This document shows positions 9,150-20,939 of a DNA stretch of 64,000 nt, in pieces. Position 1 is the stretch's first letter; each line of letters starts with the position of its first letter. Below the pieces are notes generated by a model. The model did not search any database. It saw only the letters and a list, made by a program, of their open reading frames with translations, and was not told the origin of the DNA. Location of the stretch: assembly GCA_905147135.1 (NCBI GenBank), contig LR990050.1, forward strand, positions 18,784,001 through 18,848,000. Direction: 5' to 3'. Origin of the DNA: Blastobasis lacticolella. Lineage: Eukaryota > Arthropoda > Insecta > Lepidoptera > Blastobasidae. The translations under genes and the position numbers were made by a program.

Positions 9150-9935
9150 TGTTATTACCGACTGTACGTACAGTCGCCTGAACCTCTTACTAGCATATAG
9201 AACGAGGGCAGAATTATCTGTCGACTCTTACATAAAAAAATTGATATCAGAAAAGTCTAAAGTAACAAAGTCAAATTTGTGACACAGATTCATCATGTTT
9301 AATCTCTGTGTTTAACCCCAATTGTGGGCATACAAATATTATTGAATCAAAATAGCTAATATTTATTAAATAAATTCATAGTCTATTTTGCACATAACTA
9401 AGGGTTAAACGGGTTATATAATTTTATACAGTTTTTATTTAGAAAAAGTCGTTACATGTAGTTTAAAAAAGGTGTGAACACCTTCAGAGGTCAAAGGATT
9501 CGGTGACCCACTTCACTTTGTCGTTCCACTTTTTCCATCATTTCCAGGATAGCGTCTATTGTCAAGCGTTGGACAAGCGAGTTTTGGTAGCACTTGATCG
9601 TCAATTATCATGTCGCGTGTGTTTGGTAAGAAAGCCATGGTACCACCGCTCCAGGAGATCAGCTGTTCTGTGGGTGAAATGTTTGATATTGATTGTTTAT
9701 TTTTTATATTTTTAATTTAGACAGGAGTGGCTGCGTTCGGTATCGCGCCGGGCACTGACACACTATTGTCAAATACTTATTATTACACTTGGCCAGATTC
9801 AGAAGCAAAAATCGTGAGAACAAAATCAAAGTAGAATGTATTGGTTAATTTTTGTATCACTTATGTATGCTACGCGTCGCTCCAAAACGCGTGATACAAA
9901 AATTCTCTTATTCTACGAGAAACACATTCCACTTT
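9150..9935. repeat. Block repeated at 20940-21545, with inverted pseudoexon
   Basis: The shared landmarks are CTGTACGTACAGTCGCCTGA, then the inverted relic exon, then AAATTTAGAC/AATTTAGAAA and AAAATCAAAGTAGAATGTAT. The 9.1-kb copy also has a palindrome at 9836-9940 with arms around AATTTTTGTATCA and TGATACAAAAATT. AATAAA at 9369-9374 is a weak candidate poly(A) signal for exon 4A. Confidence 0.65.
9487..9671 (-). pseudogene. Broken inverted copy of the pgant-like terminal exon
   Basis: Read on the minus strand after TTTCACCCACAG, this stretch gives QLISWSGGTMAFLPNTR, then after a frame change IKCYQNSLVQRLTIDAILEM, and after another KWNDKVKWVTESFDL plus stop. These match the terminal exons at QLI, KC, QR--IDAI and VT. 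At least two frameshifts, and W changed to L in the QxW, mean it cannot be a working exon. It lies inside a block (about 9.15-9.93 kb) repeated at 20.94-21.54 kb, antisense to the active gene. Confidence 0.7.
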
Positions 9936-10149
9936 GATCGTGCCTCACGTTCTTTACTTCTGAATTTAGACGACTGAATTAGGCAAGTGTAGTAAACCTT
10001 TAAGCTTTATTTCCATAATATTCCGTAATAGTGGTCGACGAAAAAGCGCAAATCCATCTATAGGCTAGCCATTTGGCACAAGTGTATTAGATATCTAAAA
10101 AGAGAAAAGAGGCCAAAGAGTTGCCTCTCGTAGTTCTTAAAAATGTCCC

Positions 10150-10645
10150 CTCAGGTTATGCCCTCTCATTTTCGAAATAGACTTTTAACTGACTTTCAAA
10201 TTGAAGAAACCGCTTCGATTTCGACCTATCCGTTCGAGGGCTACGATACCACAGATACAGAAATACGCACTTCAGTCTTATCTCATCATATCAACGGACA
10301 GACGCCCACTGCTGGGCATAGGCGTCCCCAGAGATATCCACGAAGGTCGGACCTGTGCCGATCGCATCCAACTGGTACAGTCATTCAACGAATTAATCGA
10401 AATAGTCAACGGATGTGATTGAAGAGGCTCGCCTGCGCTGGTTTGGTCACGTGTTCCGTAAGCTCATAAGGGATTCGTGAGACATATGTATCTAAACCTG
10501 CCTATATCAGGAAACCCGTTCCTGAAGTCCCAAGAAGCGATGGATTGATATAGAAAAGTCGCATGCGAGAGCCAATGGCTTACGATGCAAGGATGGACCA
10601 ACCACTCGGAGTCGACCACCTGACCATATCCAATAATAAATAAAC
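10150..10645. mobile_element. LINE fragments, mixed orientation
   Basis: At 10290-10385 the minus strand matches the 3' end of the RTE element (CTATGCCCAGCAGTGGGC). At 10415-10640 the plus strand reads EEARLRWFGHVFRKL and further on KSQEAMD and RKVACESQWLTMQGW, typical of the degenerate end of a LINE reverse-transcriptase ORF. It has several stops and is non-functional. Confidence 0.6.
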
Positions 10646-10649
10646 AAAT

Positions 10650-10895
10650 AATCGTGGACAAATTCACACAGCGCTATCTAGCCCCAAACTAAGCAAAGCT
10701 TGTACTATGGGTGCTAGCTAACTGATATACTGCTTATATATATTTTAAATACATACTTATTATACATAGAACACCCAGACCCGTAACAGAAATTAAAATT
10801 CATCATTTAAATTTCTGCCCAGCCGGGAATCGAACCCGGGACCTATTGCGTGGCTGACTGGCATGTTGACCACTGAAACACTCAGGTCGTCAATA
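10650..10895 (-). mobile_element. tRNA-derived SINE, inverted copy of 685-920
   Basis: Minus-strand order: B-box (complement of GAATCGAACCCGGGACC near 10830), ACGGGTCTGGGTGTTCTATG, then the CGCTGTGTGAATTTGTCCAC end. A TTTATT-rich tail follows (complement of AATAAATAAACAAATAA). Confidence 0.75.
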
Positions 10896-11038
10896 ATATG
10901 ATATACCATATCCAATGATAATCCGTATGACAATGCGGACTAAGAGCTCAGCTAAATCGTTGTATGACTGTGACCTTTACCAGAATACCTATTGGCTATC
11001 TCATAGGACGATTGAATTTGACATTTCATAATCCTACA

Positions 11039-11307
11039 ATAGCCGTGTGGTGTCCGGCAGAGTAGAATAGCACCAACCCCTTACACTCATGGGTGTCGTA
11101 CAAGGCGACTAATGTTTGCGAGGCAAAAGATCAAGAGTCTCCGTAGTCTAGAAAATGAGCAGCAGCATTTTCCATTGTTATATTTAAACACTGCGATCTC
11201 CAACCCGCCTGCCAGGCGTGGAGATTATGGCAATACTAATAAATCTCCCCTTTCGTGGGAGAGGCCCTAAGTCCTGCAGTGGACTGTTACGGGCTGTGAT
11301 GATGATG
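11039..11307 (+). mobile_element. Short retroposon with 9-bp target duplication
   Basis: Copy of the 6882-7141 element (GCCGTGTGGTGTCCGGCAG ... TGTTACGGGCTGTGATGATG). It is flanked by AATCCTACA at 11030-11038 and 11308-11316. A (GAT)n tail is typical of copies made by RTE-type machinery. Confidence 0.82.
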
Positions 11308-11316
11308 AATCCTACA

Positions 11317-12070
11317 CTTCTCTAATTTTGTATTCGATATGGCACAGAATATATAATACTATGGCAATGGACAATGGCCAATGTAGATATAGATCTCAGC
11401 GCGTAATGGCTCCGAGAATTGCTTAAGGAATGTATGTGCCTAACAAAAACGGAGTACTGTTTTATTAAACAATTAAAAGCTATGCTTATTCAAAAAGCAT
11501 ATTATTCAGTTAGTGAGTTCCTTGACAAGTGAATTAATATATTTAAATAGAGGTACCACGACTTCAGGTTACTTTGACACATTGCGGAAAAATGAGCATA
11601 CTAAATTTATTTTACAGGCAATAATAAACTAAATAGAGGAAACATAACTTGACGCTATTGAGTAGTCTATAACCTTAATAAGTCGCCTTCGTTATTGTAC
11701 ACCATTTAAAATCAGTCGGTATATACTTTCTACCTTAGGTGCTAATGTCTGCTACGTCAATTGTTGTCATATTTGACAAGAATCATCACAGACAAGAATC
11801 ATATTCCATGAAGGAGGGCGCTAGGTCATTTTCCGAATCGTCATTATTTAAATTTTACAAATGTTAGTTTCTTTTTCCGTCACGTGTGTCAATACTAGTA
11901 CTAGTAAAATATGAATATTATGACGTAGAATACAATTATCAAATGTCAAATTCAGTTGCCGATTGAGTTAGCCAATAGCCGCGCAGTCGTCGGTCCACTT
12001 TGCTTGTCGCTACTTGAGAACCTTAGTGCACCATCGGCCACTAGGGCGACCGCCTAATTCGAATTGGACG
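11317..12070. other. AT-rich DNA, no supported gene
   Basis: I see no exon. The stretch near 12020-12070 (GGGCGACCGCCTAATTCG) resembles, inverted, the GGGTTAGGCGGTCGTACCC region near 16245, so it is probably a MITE end. Confidence 0.45.
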
Positions 12071-12710
12071 TCGCCATCTTTATCCGATGTACTGGCTACT
12101 TGGAAAGCATTCTTCTTTATCAGTACACAACAAACTACTTTTGTACAAACAAGTCCTAATGCCAGTATGGACTTATGGTATTCAGCTATGGGGCTGTACC
12201 AAACAAAGCAACACACAGATGATACAACGCTTTCAAAACAAAGTACTGAGGGACATTGTAAATGCGCCCGTAAATGGTACATTAGAAACAATGATCTTCA
12301 CCGGGACCTCAATGTGGATCTTGTTGCAACTATAATTAAAAAACACGCCGAAGCCCATGAAAGAAGGCTTCATCATCATGTGAATGTCGAGGCTATCCAG
12401 CTCCTTGACAACACGAACATAGTGCGAAGACTAAAAAGGACAAAACCTTTTGAGTTGGTGTAGTGAATATTAGTGATAAGTAGTGCGATGAGTACTTACT
12501 GCAAAGAACACAATAACAATGTGTCTTCCCCTTAATAGAGACAATAAGAACAGGTGTTAATGGACACATTCTTATATTATTCTAACCTAGCAAATTATGT
12601 TAAATTTAAATTACTTATTAGTCTTTAGGCTAGATTGTAATTGCAATGCTCTACCTACTTGTCAAATAGGTAGAACATCTTAATAAAAAAAAAAAAAAAA
12701 AAAAAAACTT
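12071..12710 (+). mobile_element. 5'-truncated Jockey-type LINE, 3' end with poly-A
   Basis: The frames read HNKLLLYKQVLMPVWTYGIQ, LWGCTKQSNTQMIQRFQNKV, and after a frame change near 12290 RNNDLHRDLNVDLVATIIKK and HAEAHERRLHHH. These are the familiar C-terminus of Jockey-clade reverse-transcriptase ORFs. The stop is at about 12461 and a poly-A run at about 12684-12707 ends the element. It is a dead copy. Confidence 0.85.
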
Positions 12711-12744
12711 TATCCAAGCGGTGATGTCACCCGTTCTCTATTTG

Positions 12745-14580
12745 ATATAGCTATTTATAATAGACCGATCGCTCGAGCGGAACAAAGACTCAAAAGTCTT
12801 TGCGAGAGATCTGTCGATTGGACAGAGCCAGTTGACGAGACTGAAAACGGATGATGGCAGAGTTGTTTCGACGAAGTCCGAGGTTTTGAGGGAAGTCGAG
12901 AGGTTCTATGGACAGATACACGACAACACCTGTTACCAGTATGGCAAAAAACCCCAGAGCCAAGTTGACCCGACACTACACCGAAGATATCCCGGACATC
13001 AGCCTGTACGAGATTAGTATGGCTCTCAAACAGCTTAAGAAAAACAAGGCGCCGGGTGATGATGGAATCATATTCATATTCATTTATTCGTAGTAATAAT
13101 CATACATCGTCATTTAAAATAGTTTCATGAATAGAATTAAGTATCTACTCTAATCACTGCTGAGCTTCTGAAAGCTGGTGGCAAACTTGTGCTTAAGACC
13201 CTTTAGAAGCTGTTCAATTCCGTCATCCTAGAGGGAAAAACGCCGGAAGCATGGTGATATTATTCTTCAAGAAAGGTGATAAGGCTCTCTTGAAGAACTT
13301 CAGACCAATATCGCTGCTGACCCATGTGTATAAGCTGTTTTCGAAAGTGATTACGAATCGTCTCGCACGCAGGTTTGTTGGCTTCCAGCTTCCCGAACAA
13401 GCCGGATTCCGAAAAGGTTTTAGTACCATAGACCACATACATACGCTGCGGCAGGTTACAGAAGACCGAAGAGTATAACCGGCCATTATGCTTAGCGTTA
13501 GTGGACTATGAGAAAGCCTTCGATTCGCCTTCCAAAAGCCTTCGGTGCCAAATTGACTATCGATATATCGAAGCACTGAAGTGTTTGTACGAAAACGCCA
13601 CGATGTCAGTTCGTCTCCAGGATAAGACCACAGTACCTATTCAGCTGCAGCGAGGTGATGTCATATCACCGAAGTTGTTCACCGCTTCACTGGAGGATAT
13701 ATTAAGCTTCTGGACTGGGACGGACTTGGCATCAATATTAACGGCGAGTACCTCACTCACCTCAGATTTGCTGACGATATTGTAGTCATGGCTGAAACCC
13801 TAGAAGACTTGGGCAAAATGCTCGATGACCTCTATAGTGCCTCTCAACAAGTAGGTCTGAAAATGAACATAGACAAGACGAAAATTATTTCGAATGTCCA
13901 TGTTGTGCCTACTCCAGTGACAGTTGGAGGCACTCCAAGTCACTCCAAGAGCACTTGAAGTCGTTGACGACTATACATACCTAGGACAAATAGTCCAGCT
14001 AGATAGGTCCAATTTCGAGAAAGAGGTCAATCGACGAATCCAACTCGGTTGGGCAGCGTTCGGGAAGCTACGCCACATATTTTCGTCCCAATTACCGCAG
14101 TGTCTCAAGACGAAGGTCTTTGACCAATGTGTGTTGCCAGTGATGACTTACGGAACTGAAACGTGGCCGCTCACTGTGGGCCTTATAAGAAAGCTCACTG
14201 TTACCCAAAGGGCAATGGAAAGAGCTATGCTCGGAGTTTCTTTGCGTGAGCGAATCAGAAATCAAGAGATCCGCAAGCGGACCAAGGCCACCGACATAGC
14301 TCTAAGGATTTTCAGACTGAAGTGGCAATGGGCAGGGCACATAGCTCGAAGAACAGATCGATGGGGCAGTAAAGTTCTCGAGTGGCGACCACGTACCGGA
14401 AGACGCAACGTGGGTAGGCCTCCACAAGGTGGACCGACGATCTGGTAAAGATCGCAGGTACAAGCTGGATCCGGAAGGCACAGGACCGGCCTTTGTGGAG
14501 ATCTCTGGGGGATGCCTATGCCCAGCAGTGGGCATAATAATCATTATCATATCAGTCTTCCGGCATGTTTATGATGATGA
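12745..14580 (+). mobile_element. RTE-type LINE, degenerate, interrupted by an 86-bp insertion
   Basis: Recognisable reverse-transcriptase parts in order: ALKQLKKNKAPGDDGI (about 13020-13070), AELLKAGGK (13160), VILFFKKGDKALLKNFRPIS and LPEQAGFRKGFST (13250-13425), ALVDYEKAFDS (13495), LKMNIDKTKI (13860), then VDDYTYLGQIVQLD to the C-terminal LKWQWAGHIARR (13960-14350). Several frameshifts and stops. The 3' end has the CCCAGCAGTGGGC signature and a GAT-rich tail (14565-14583). An 86-bp insertion lies at 13071-13156 with AATCA on both sides. Confidence 0.88.
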
Positions 14581-14591
14581 TGATCCTGTAG

Positions 14592-14665
14592 GAGATATCC
14601 AACAGGCGAGTGAAATGTACGGTGCACCCAAGATGGTGGAGGCCATGAAGTTGGTTACAAGTTAG
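14592..14665 (+). CDS. Possible orphan terminal exon
   Basis: After the weak acceptor GATCCTGTAG the frame reads DIQQASEMYGAPKMVEAMKL then VTS and TAG. The composition is coding-like and an AATAAA lies 92 bp after the stop (14757-14762). The protein is not one I recognise. It sits directly behind the GAT-rich tail of the LINE, has no pyrimidine tract, and could be part of a transduced or retrocopied sequence. The call is uncertain. Confidence 0.28.
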
Positions 14666-14937
14666 TTATACTCTAACTTAATGGGAGTGGAATTTATGTT
14701 CCGTTTTATTTACATACTTTTCATGCTTTCTAGTTTTTATTTGATCTCGTTTTATAAATAAATTTTACATTGTAAAAATTTATGCACTCAAAATAACAAA
14801 ATACAAAAATAACCTAACGGTCTTAGTTATAAAAATACCTTATAGTAGCTTTAGAACGTTACATAAACCTAAGCTGAAGGTCTGATCAAAATACAGATTG
14901 GCATTATCATATTAACGCTGTGATGAATTCATATAAT

Positions 14938-15485
14938 AGGACCACGATAAGTCCGTATTGACTGACAGTAGTAAAAATTATATGATGTGGATATGGCAAT
15001 AATTTGGGGATAATATGTCCTTGTCAGTCCTTGTTAGTACTTCTTGTAAACATTCAGTTACTTGGTTAGTATTAGCTTGAACTTGTACTTTTAGTTTGTC
15101 TAAGTTCCGATTTTTCAATCCTCAGATAAAAAATATCAGTCCGATAAGTTATTGTGCGACTAAAATAAAATTGTCATTACTTCTTAAATAAGTGAAGTAT
15201 TATAGTGTTTTTTAATTTGGATGGATATTACTTTATCGGGCAAATAAGTTTTATCAGAGGATTGAAAAATCGGCCCTAAATTATTAATCATGCTGAAAAT
15301 TATCTCCCGCACTTTGTTTTTAACTGGTTTGCCTAATTTAATATTTATGTCATAACTCACGAAAATAAATAATCCTACAGAAATCAAATTGTTTGTTATG
15401 ACTGTCATGAATGACGTTTAAAAACTTGCCATACAGAGATTTTTATTTTATTTTTTTAAATAGAGGTTGGACTTAGCGTGGTTTT
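14938..15485. mobile_element. MITE related to 8099-8466
   Basis: Left end AGGACCACGATAAGTCCGTA; right end, reversed, AAACCACGCTAAGTCCAACC. The internal parts match the 8.1-kb element in opposite orientation (for example GACTGTCATGAATGACGTTT). No ORF. Confidence 0.75.
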
Positions 15486-15680
15486 ATTATAACTAAACCC
15501 ACAAAATCGCTTGTAGCAAAGTCTAAAAAAATAATGAAATTTACTATCAAAACGGACTTCCAAGGAAAATGATAGAAGTCTGGCTGTATGGTGGTATCCC
15601 CTTTGTCTATCCTCTTCAGGATAAAAGTCAAGAATGGAGTCACGAGCCAATCGCAATCAGCCACTAAGCGAATAAAATCA

Positions 15681-15846
15681 GCAGCCGTACCGTCGGTCTC
15701 CGATAGCACGCCGCCATTTTGATGCAATTGAGTGTGGACCAATCACAGCAAGCCAGAGCCAGAGCTGTCTTTCTGCGATTGGCTTAAACTCAATTGCATC
15801 AAAATGGCGGCGAACGATCGGAGATAGGCGGTACCGCTACTGCTGC
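15681..15846. mobile_element. Foldback MITE
   Basis: The arms are GCCGCCATTTTGATGCAATT with its inverse AATTGCATCAAAATGGCGGC, extended by GCAGCCGTACCGTCGGTCTC and its imperfect inverse, giving an inverted repeat of about 70 bp. A sister copy lies at 16449-16605. Confidence 0.8.
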
Positions 15847-16249
15847 TCGTGTGACGGCCGCCATGTTTGTCATAGTTATAGGTTTATCTGAGATTTATAC
15901 AAGAGACTTCTATAAGTTATGAAGCCGTTATTGAGCGTTTTAGCGCTAATTTGCGTTTATGAATAATGTGTTTCAATAATCACATTTTAGTATGTTGAAA
16001 ATCTTCTTTTTATGAATAAGACCGTAAGAATATTCTATTATGAAGTACAATTCTAGCATTAAAACGCAATTTAATTTCTATTTAACTCAATTTAATAAAT
16101 ACAATGTTTCAAAATTAAAATGCGAAACGGCTTTTTACCAAACTCCAGAACTGCATTCATTTCTTTCATTCGTGACCGATAGAGAGTTAGGCGGTCGCTC
16201 CGCTGTGACGTCATCTCTATCCGATTGTTTAAACATGGTGACGTTAAAT

Positions 16250-16365
16250 TCGGGTTAGGCGGTCGTACCCTTGTTCTGCAAGTGTGCCCTGCTCTGCCCA
16301 CTGCCACTTAAGCTTAGCAACCCGTCGGGCGTCGGTGACCTTGTTACATGACACGATGTTATTAG
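16250..16365 (-). mobile_element. RTE LINE fragment
   Basis: The minus strand reads KVTDARRVAKLKWQWAEQ, matching the TDIALRIFRLKWQWAGH stretch of the longer RTE copy. Confidence 0.55.
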
Positions 16366-16448
16366 TTTGAAGTGCGTATTTCATTTTGCATCGGGGGTTT
16401 AAAATGTGGGCTGTCTGCTCGTTTATAATAAAATTTACAATCGTTCCA

Positions 16449-16605
16449 GCAGTGGTACCGCCTATCTCTAATTGTTCGTTGCCAGTTTGATGCAATTGAG
16501 TGTGGACCAATCGCAGCAAGACAGAGCTAGAAATGTCTTGCGATTGGTTTAAACTCAATTGCATTAAAATGGCGGCGTACAATTTTAGATCGGCGGTACG
16601 GCTGC
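16449..16605. mobile_element. Foldback MITE, sister of 15681-15846
   Basis: It has the same arms (GTTTGATGCAATTGAGTGTG / CAATTGCATTAAAATGGCGG) and the same TGGTACCGCCTATCTC end. It has diverged by point changes. Confidence 0.8.
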
Positions 16606-17149
16606 AGACTTTCCTATATCCAATGACGAAAAAAATATCCTTTTAAGAGGACAGGACAGGGCATACCGACAAATAATGCCGTAACACGTACCGTATAATG
16701 GCCGACGATTTTGGGGATGTGTTTTGCAAAAATAAACTAACGAAACTACGAATAAGTATTAAAATTATTTTGTTACATGAATTACACTTGTTAATGTAAT
16801 TCATCACGAGGGCCAGGGTCCGCCACCCTGGGCCCTCGCGTGCCGCGCGTGGGCGCAACCGCATGATGATTAACAATAGATTAACGTACGGGTAACTGGC
16901 CGTTACCTATCTATAATTAGTACTTGTAAAATTAAAAATATCACCCAGTTTAACCGAAATAAGTTAAAATTTTTGCTGAATTTAATTTATATGAGTAGTT
17001 CATATAAATAAAGTAATTATGTTTCTTCATCATTGTCTAAACCCGACATTCATATACGAATAGATTGTTGAATGTGGAAGAAGCGAGAGTGGTTTGTGAG
17101 GATCTTGGCAAAGTTTGAATTTATGTTTGTATGTACGTACCGTTTCCAG

Positions 17150-17356
17150 ACAACGAAACAGATAGTCCACTCCAGCAGCGCTTGCCTCGCTTTCGCGCCA
17201 GACACACACTCGTTGTTCGTGAGCAAGTGCAACCCGGACGCCCTCGGCCAACGCTGGACAATAGACGCTATTAACGTGGAGAGGATGGCCAAATGGGACA
17301 AAGACAAATTGGAGTCACACCAGGTCACTGGCCCCGAGGAGACATGGAGGGATTGA
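17150..17356 (+). CDS. pgant-like alternative terminal exon 4B
   Basis: A 207-bp, phase-0 exon after the acceptor ACCGTTTCCAG, ending in TGA. It encodes TTKQIVHSSSACLAFAPDTH, then SLFVSKCNPDALGQRW, then TIDAINVERMAKWDKD ... HQVTGPEETWRD. It aligns along its whole length with exon 4A (same Cys pair, QxW, I--IN and VTG) but differs at most surface positions. Length and phase are conserved and it has no stop or frameshift, so I infer a functional alternative 3'-terminal exon spliced from 6159. An AATAAA at 17858-17863 could serve its 3' end. Drosophila pgant9 has splice variants within the lectin domain that change specificity, which is a precedent and not proof here. Confidence 0.78.
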   Translation, partial: TTKQIVHSSSACLAFAPDTHSLFVSKCNPDALGQRWTIDAINVERMAKWDKDKLESHQVTGPEETWRD

Positions 17357-17857
17357 GGGTAGGCTTGGACCACAGGTGCAGACGCCTGCAGAGAAATGTG
17401 TTTCAAGAAAGTGTGTTTATATTAGAAAAAGATTAATTATTTGAGCATTACAACAATAGTAATGTACTGACCGTGAGGCGGCGTCAGTTGTCTTTTCTTC
17501 TGTATAGTTTCCCCATTGGCGTCATGTTTGCGACACATTCAGTGTTATCGTTGTTGCGGTCACTTGTTAAGTATGTCTTTATCTATTGAAATTAACTTTA
17601 TTATAGTTCGTGCCAAATGGATTGACAACATTTATCTCTCTCTCTCTCTCTCTCGTATTTTTTATGACATTATGCCACTAGTCGACCGTGAGAGCAAGGC
17701 GCTAATGCTAATCCATTTGGCATGAACTCTAATGTAAAAATGTCCAGATTGACATGTCCTTTTTGGTAAACATTCATAACACAATTACGGCTTGCCATAT
17801 CAATCTCTCTACGTGCACTGTGTATAGATAGATGTGTTGAATTATATAAGAAACACA

Positions 17858-17863
17858 AATAAA
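17858..17863 (+). terminator. Candidate poly(A) signal for terminal exon 4B
   Basis: AATAAA about 500 bp downstream of the exon 4B stop. There is no transcript evidence. Confidence 0.3.
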
Positions 17864-19053
17864 GTAAATTTCAACTAATACTGCTTTAAAATATCCATTT
17901 AATAAATAATTTCACACAAAAGATAAATTTTTCAATCACTGCCACAGGTTTTTAAAAACCCATGACATATTGACATTTGGTAATCTATTTTGTCCAACCC
18001 TATAAATTGTCGTTAAATGAATACATAAAATAAATTGCATACATTGTCCATATTTTGTTAGTCAATCTTAATACTAAGGGTAAGGGTCTTTGATCGTTAT
18101 GCTCTGTTATAGCGTGCTTGCCGCACGCCTATGAAATGTCGTGTATTTTTTCGGTGAAGTGAACTATGCTTTGTTTAATATAATATGATAATTTGACAGC
18201 TCACTAATTCTTGGTCTTTGGCGCACGCCTATGAAGCTTTGTGTTTTTTTTTTCGGAGTAATGTATGTACCACGGATAATGACGTACTTCATGGACAGGT
18301 ACCGCCCCTTTAGTGAAGTGCCACGAATAACAATAAAAATATTGAAATCGTCGTTGTGTAAGGGATTTAATGTTGTTTTAAAAATTATTAATTCGAAAGA
18401 AAAATAAATTGTTTGTTTTGTATAATACATACAGCATAACCATGCAACTATCGATTCCAAGTTCTATGATATCGATAATTGAATAGATTCATTAACGATT
18501 TTACACTACCCCATCACCCCTACTGTGAGCTGTCAAAATTATCATCCTAATTTTGACAAAGTATAGTATGCCATAATTGTTTACCAAGTAAGACAAGTCA
18601 ATCTATATATATTTTATGTATGTGCGCTAGTGTGATTTATCTTCAGGCGGCTGTAGAGATGTCGGTAGTAAGTAATGTCCATTGGCTAGTTCGGTCTCGT
18701 AGAGCGACGTCTCTGTCGCACGCGTGCGAGTAAATACGAAGCCGAAACCAGTGAATGCGTATTTTTATCGGTGACTAGTATAACATTGTACAAAATATTA
18801 GCGGGGGTTGCCAAAAACCAGTATAAGATAAGCTAGCGTCTCTATAGACGCACTTAGCAATGTTAGCTCCTTTAATACGGGTTTTGGGTATCTGTCTTCT
18901 ATATATACCAAATTGCTTTACATTCCTTATACAGTTAAAAACGTCGTAATGTTACAGAAAAAAGACTAACTTAATCGTTATTTTTGAACCGATTCGATTC
19001 GGAAATGGGATTCTCAAGACTCATTGCGACAAATTCGTCACCCATGTTCAGTG

Positions 19054-19120
19054 ACCATTGACGGCGGTGATCACTTACCATTAGGCGACCCGCTTGATCG
19101 TTTGCCTTGCCCGTGAGCTG
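19054..19120 (+). mobile_element. LINE 3'-end scrap
   Basis: GGCGGTGATCACTTACCATT followed by AGGCGACCCGCTTG is a common lepidopteran LINE-tail signature. Relatives occur at 22746-22800, 23225-23285, 23597-23640 and 61425-61470. Confidence 0.55.
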
Positions 19121-20939
19121 CGGTGATCAAATACCATCATCTGCAGGCGTTCATTCTGGTACAAAAAAGTTATGTCTTTTTTTGTATCGTATAAACCCAT
19201 GACCACCAGGCCATCGGGAACATTATTAGATAAGGTTGCGTCTCAACCTTCCAAGTTTAATAGCTATAATTTTCAAGTGGTATACAAAATTGGGCTTCGC
19301 AATTTATGCTTTTTTCAAACCATATTTTTGACTCGTTCTAATTCGATTCGTACACAAATTCGTTAATAACACAATATAACTTAAAATATCCATTACTTTG
19401 ATTGGACCGTCTCCTGTTCATGCATTCTAAGCGAAGCTAGCTTATTATATACTGGTCTACCAAGGGTATGGGTAGTAGGGTATGTGAAAGTACGAATATA
19501 ATTTACCTACGCCATACATTTTTAATAGTTCTTCCGCGTCCGCAAATATAACGTCTTACGTCATCAAACATTGAGTGTGGAGAATTTGCATGAAGCATTT
19601 TGATGCCCAATCACTATTTTTGTACTGTTTGTATATTTCTACATACTTGTGGACGTGGGCAGACATATTAGAAGAGTCAAAATGCTATTAACACTATAAA
19701 AATTTTATATTGTTATAATACTGTTGAATTGTATGTCTGACATATGTATGTCTACCTTACTTCAATAGTTTTAGTGCCAGTCAAGTAAATAGCTACTAAC
19801 AATATTTTTAATAAGTAATGTACCATTTTAGCTATCATTTTAGTGACGAATACTTAATTTGTAATGTTTGCTTTGTAGTATAGTTCGTAGGATGACACAA
19901 TCCTTGAAAATAATTCTTAACGTAATGAAATAAGGCCATAAGTTATTTTTAAGTTTTCATTGTTCCTGCACCTAAATCGTTACGTTAATCATTATTAGCT
20001 ACAATGCAAATAGCATTTACGACGCCATTTGATTCTACTTTATAAGGCTAGATTAATTTGTCTAGGTTAGTTGGTCTAGTATTTTATTTTATTTGTGTTG
20101 TATACTGCTGACACTACATATACACTACATATAGACATAAATATAATAATGTCAAAATATTTCCAGGTACAGTAGTTCCAGGGTATTAGGATGATTGTCA
20201 AAATTTGACTTTGCTGGCGAAGACATTTTCAAAATTGTTTGCTTTAAAAACAAGATACATTTTTAAGCGGTACCTGACATAATGTGACATAATGACAATG
20301 TGAATTTCAGAAAATGTACAGTCGAGGAAACTGAATGTTTCGCTGTTTAACCGCATTCTTAATTTGTTAGTATTATTAGGAGGAACTTCTCATAATAACA
20401 AACGACATGTCGGAAATAGTAATACGGACCATTTCAGACGCATGATCTACTTGCTAAAAATTCAGTTTCGTAGACTGTACACATCACATACTTGCGATAT
20501 TATGCTAAACATATTATTTTAGTCCAATGTTTTTATAGAAAAAAGAAATGTAGGTACTACCATCACATTATGATTGACATTCTCCTTATTACAGGTAAGT
20601 TGTATTTTATTATTTTCATCAATAGTATAAATTTATTTTATTTTGTAGTAAACGTAGTTAGTATATCTAACTCAGACTTACATCATTTCTCTATCTATTT
20701 TGCTCTCTTCTTCTTTTCTCGCTTTTTATCTGTTCTAACCGTGCGAAAGTGCTGCCATTTTAGAAAAAAATATTCTGTCTAACCAGAAACATTATCAAAA
20801 GTAGTTTATAAGGCAATGTACAGTCACAGAGTGCCAATCGGCTCCCTAGACTGTTAAACCATGTAAAGATGCCGTTTTTGCATATAGTTCAATTTTAGCT
20901 CTTTTTTTTTTCATTTGAGTAGACCGTTGATAATTATTC

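Noticed and set aside
12014..12463. 149-residue open frame as a host gene
   Set aside because: It contains the Jockey-type reverse-transcriptase C-terminus in shifted frames and ends in a poly-A tract; it is a LINE remnant.
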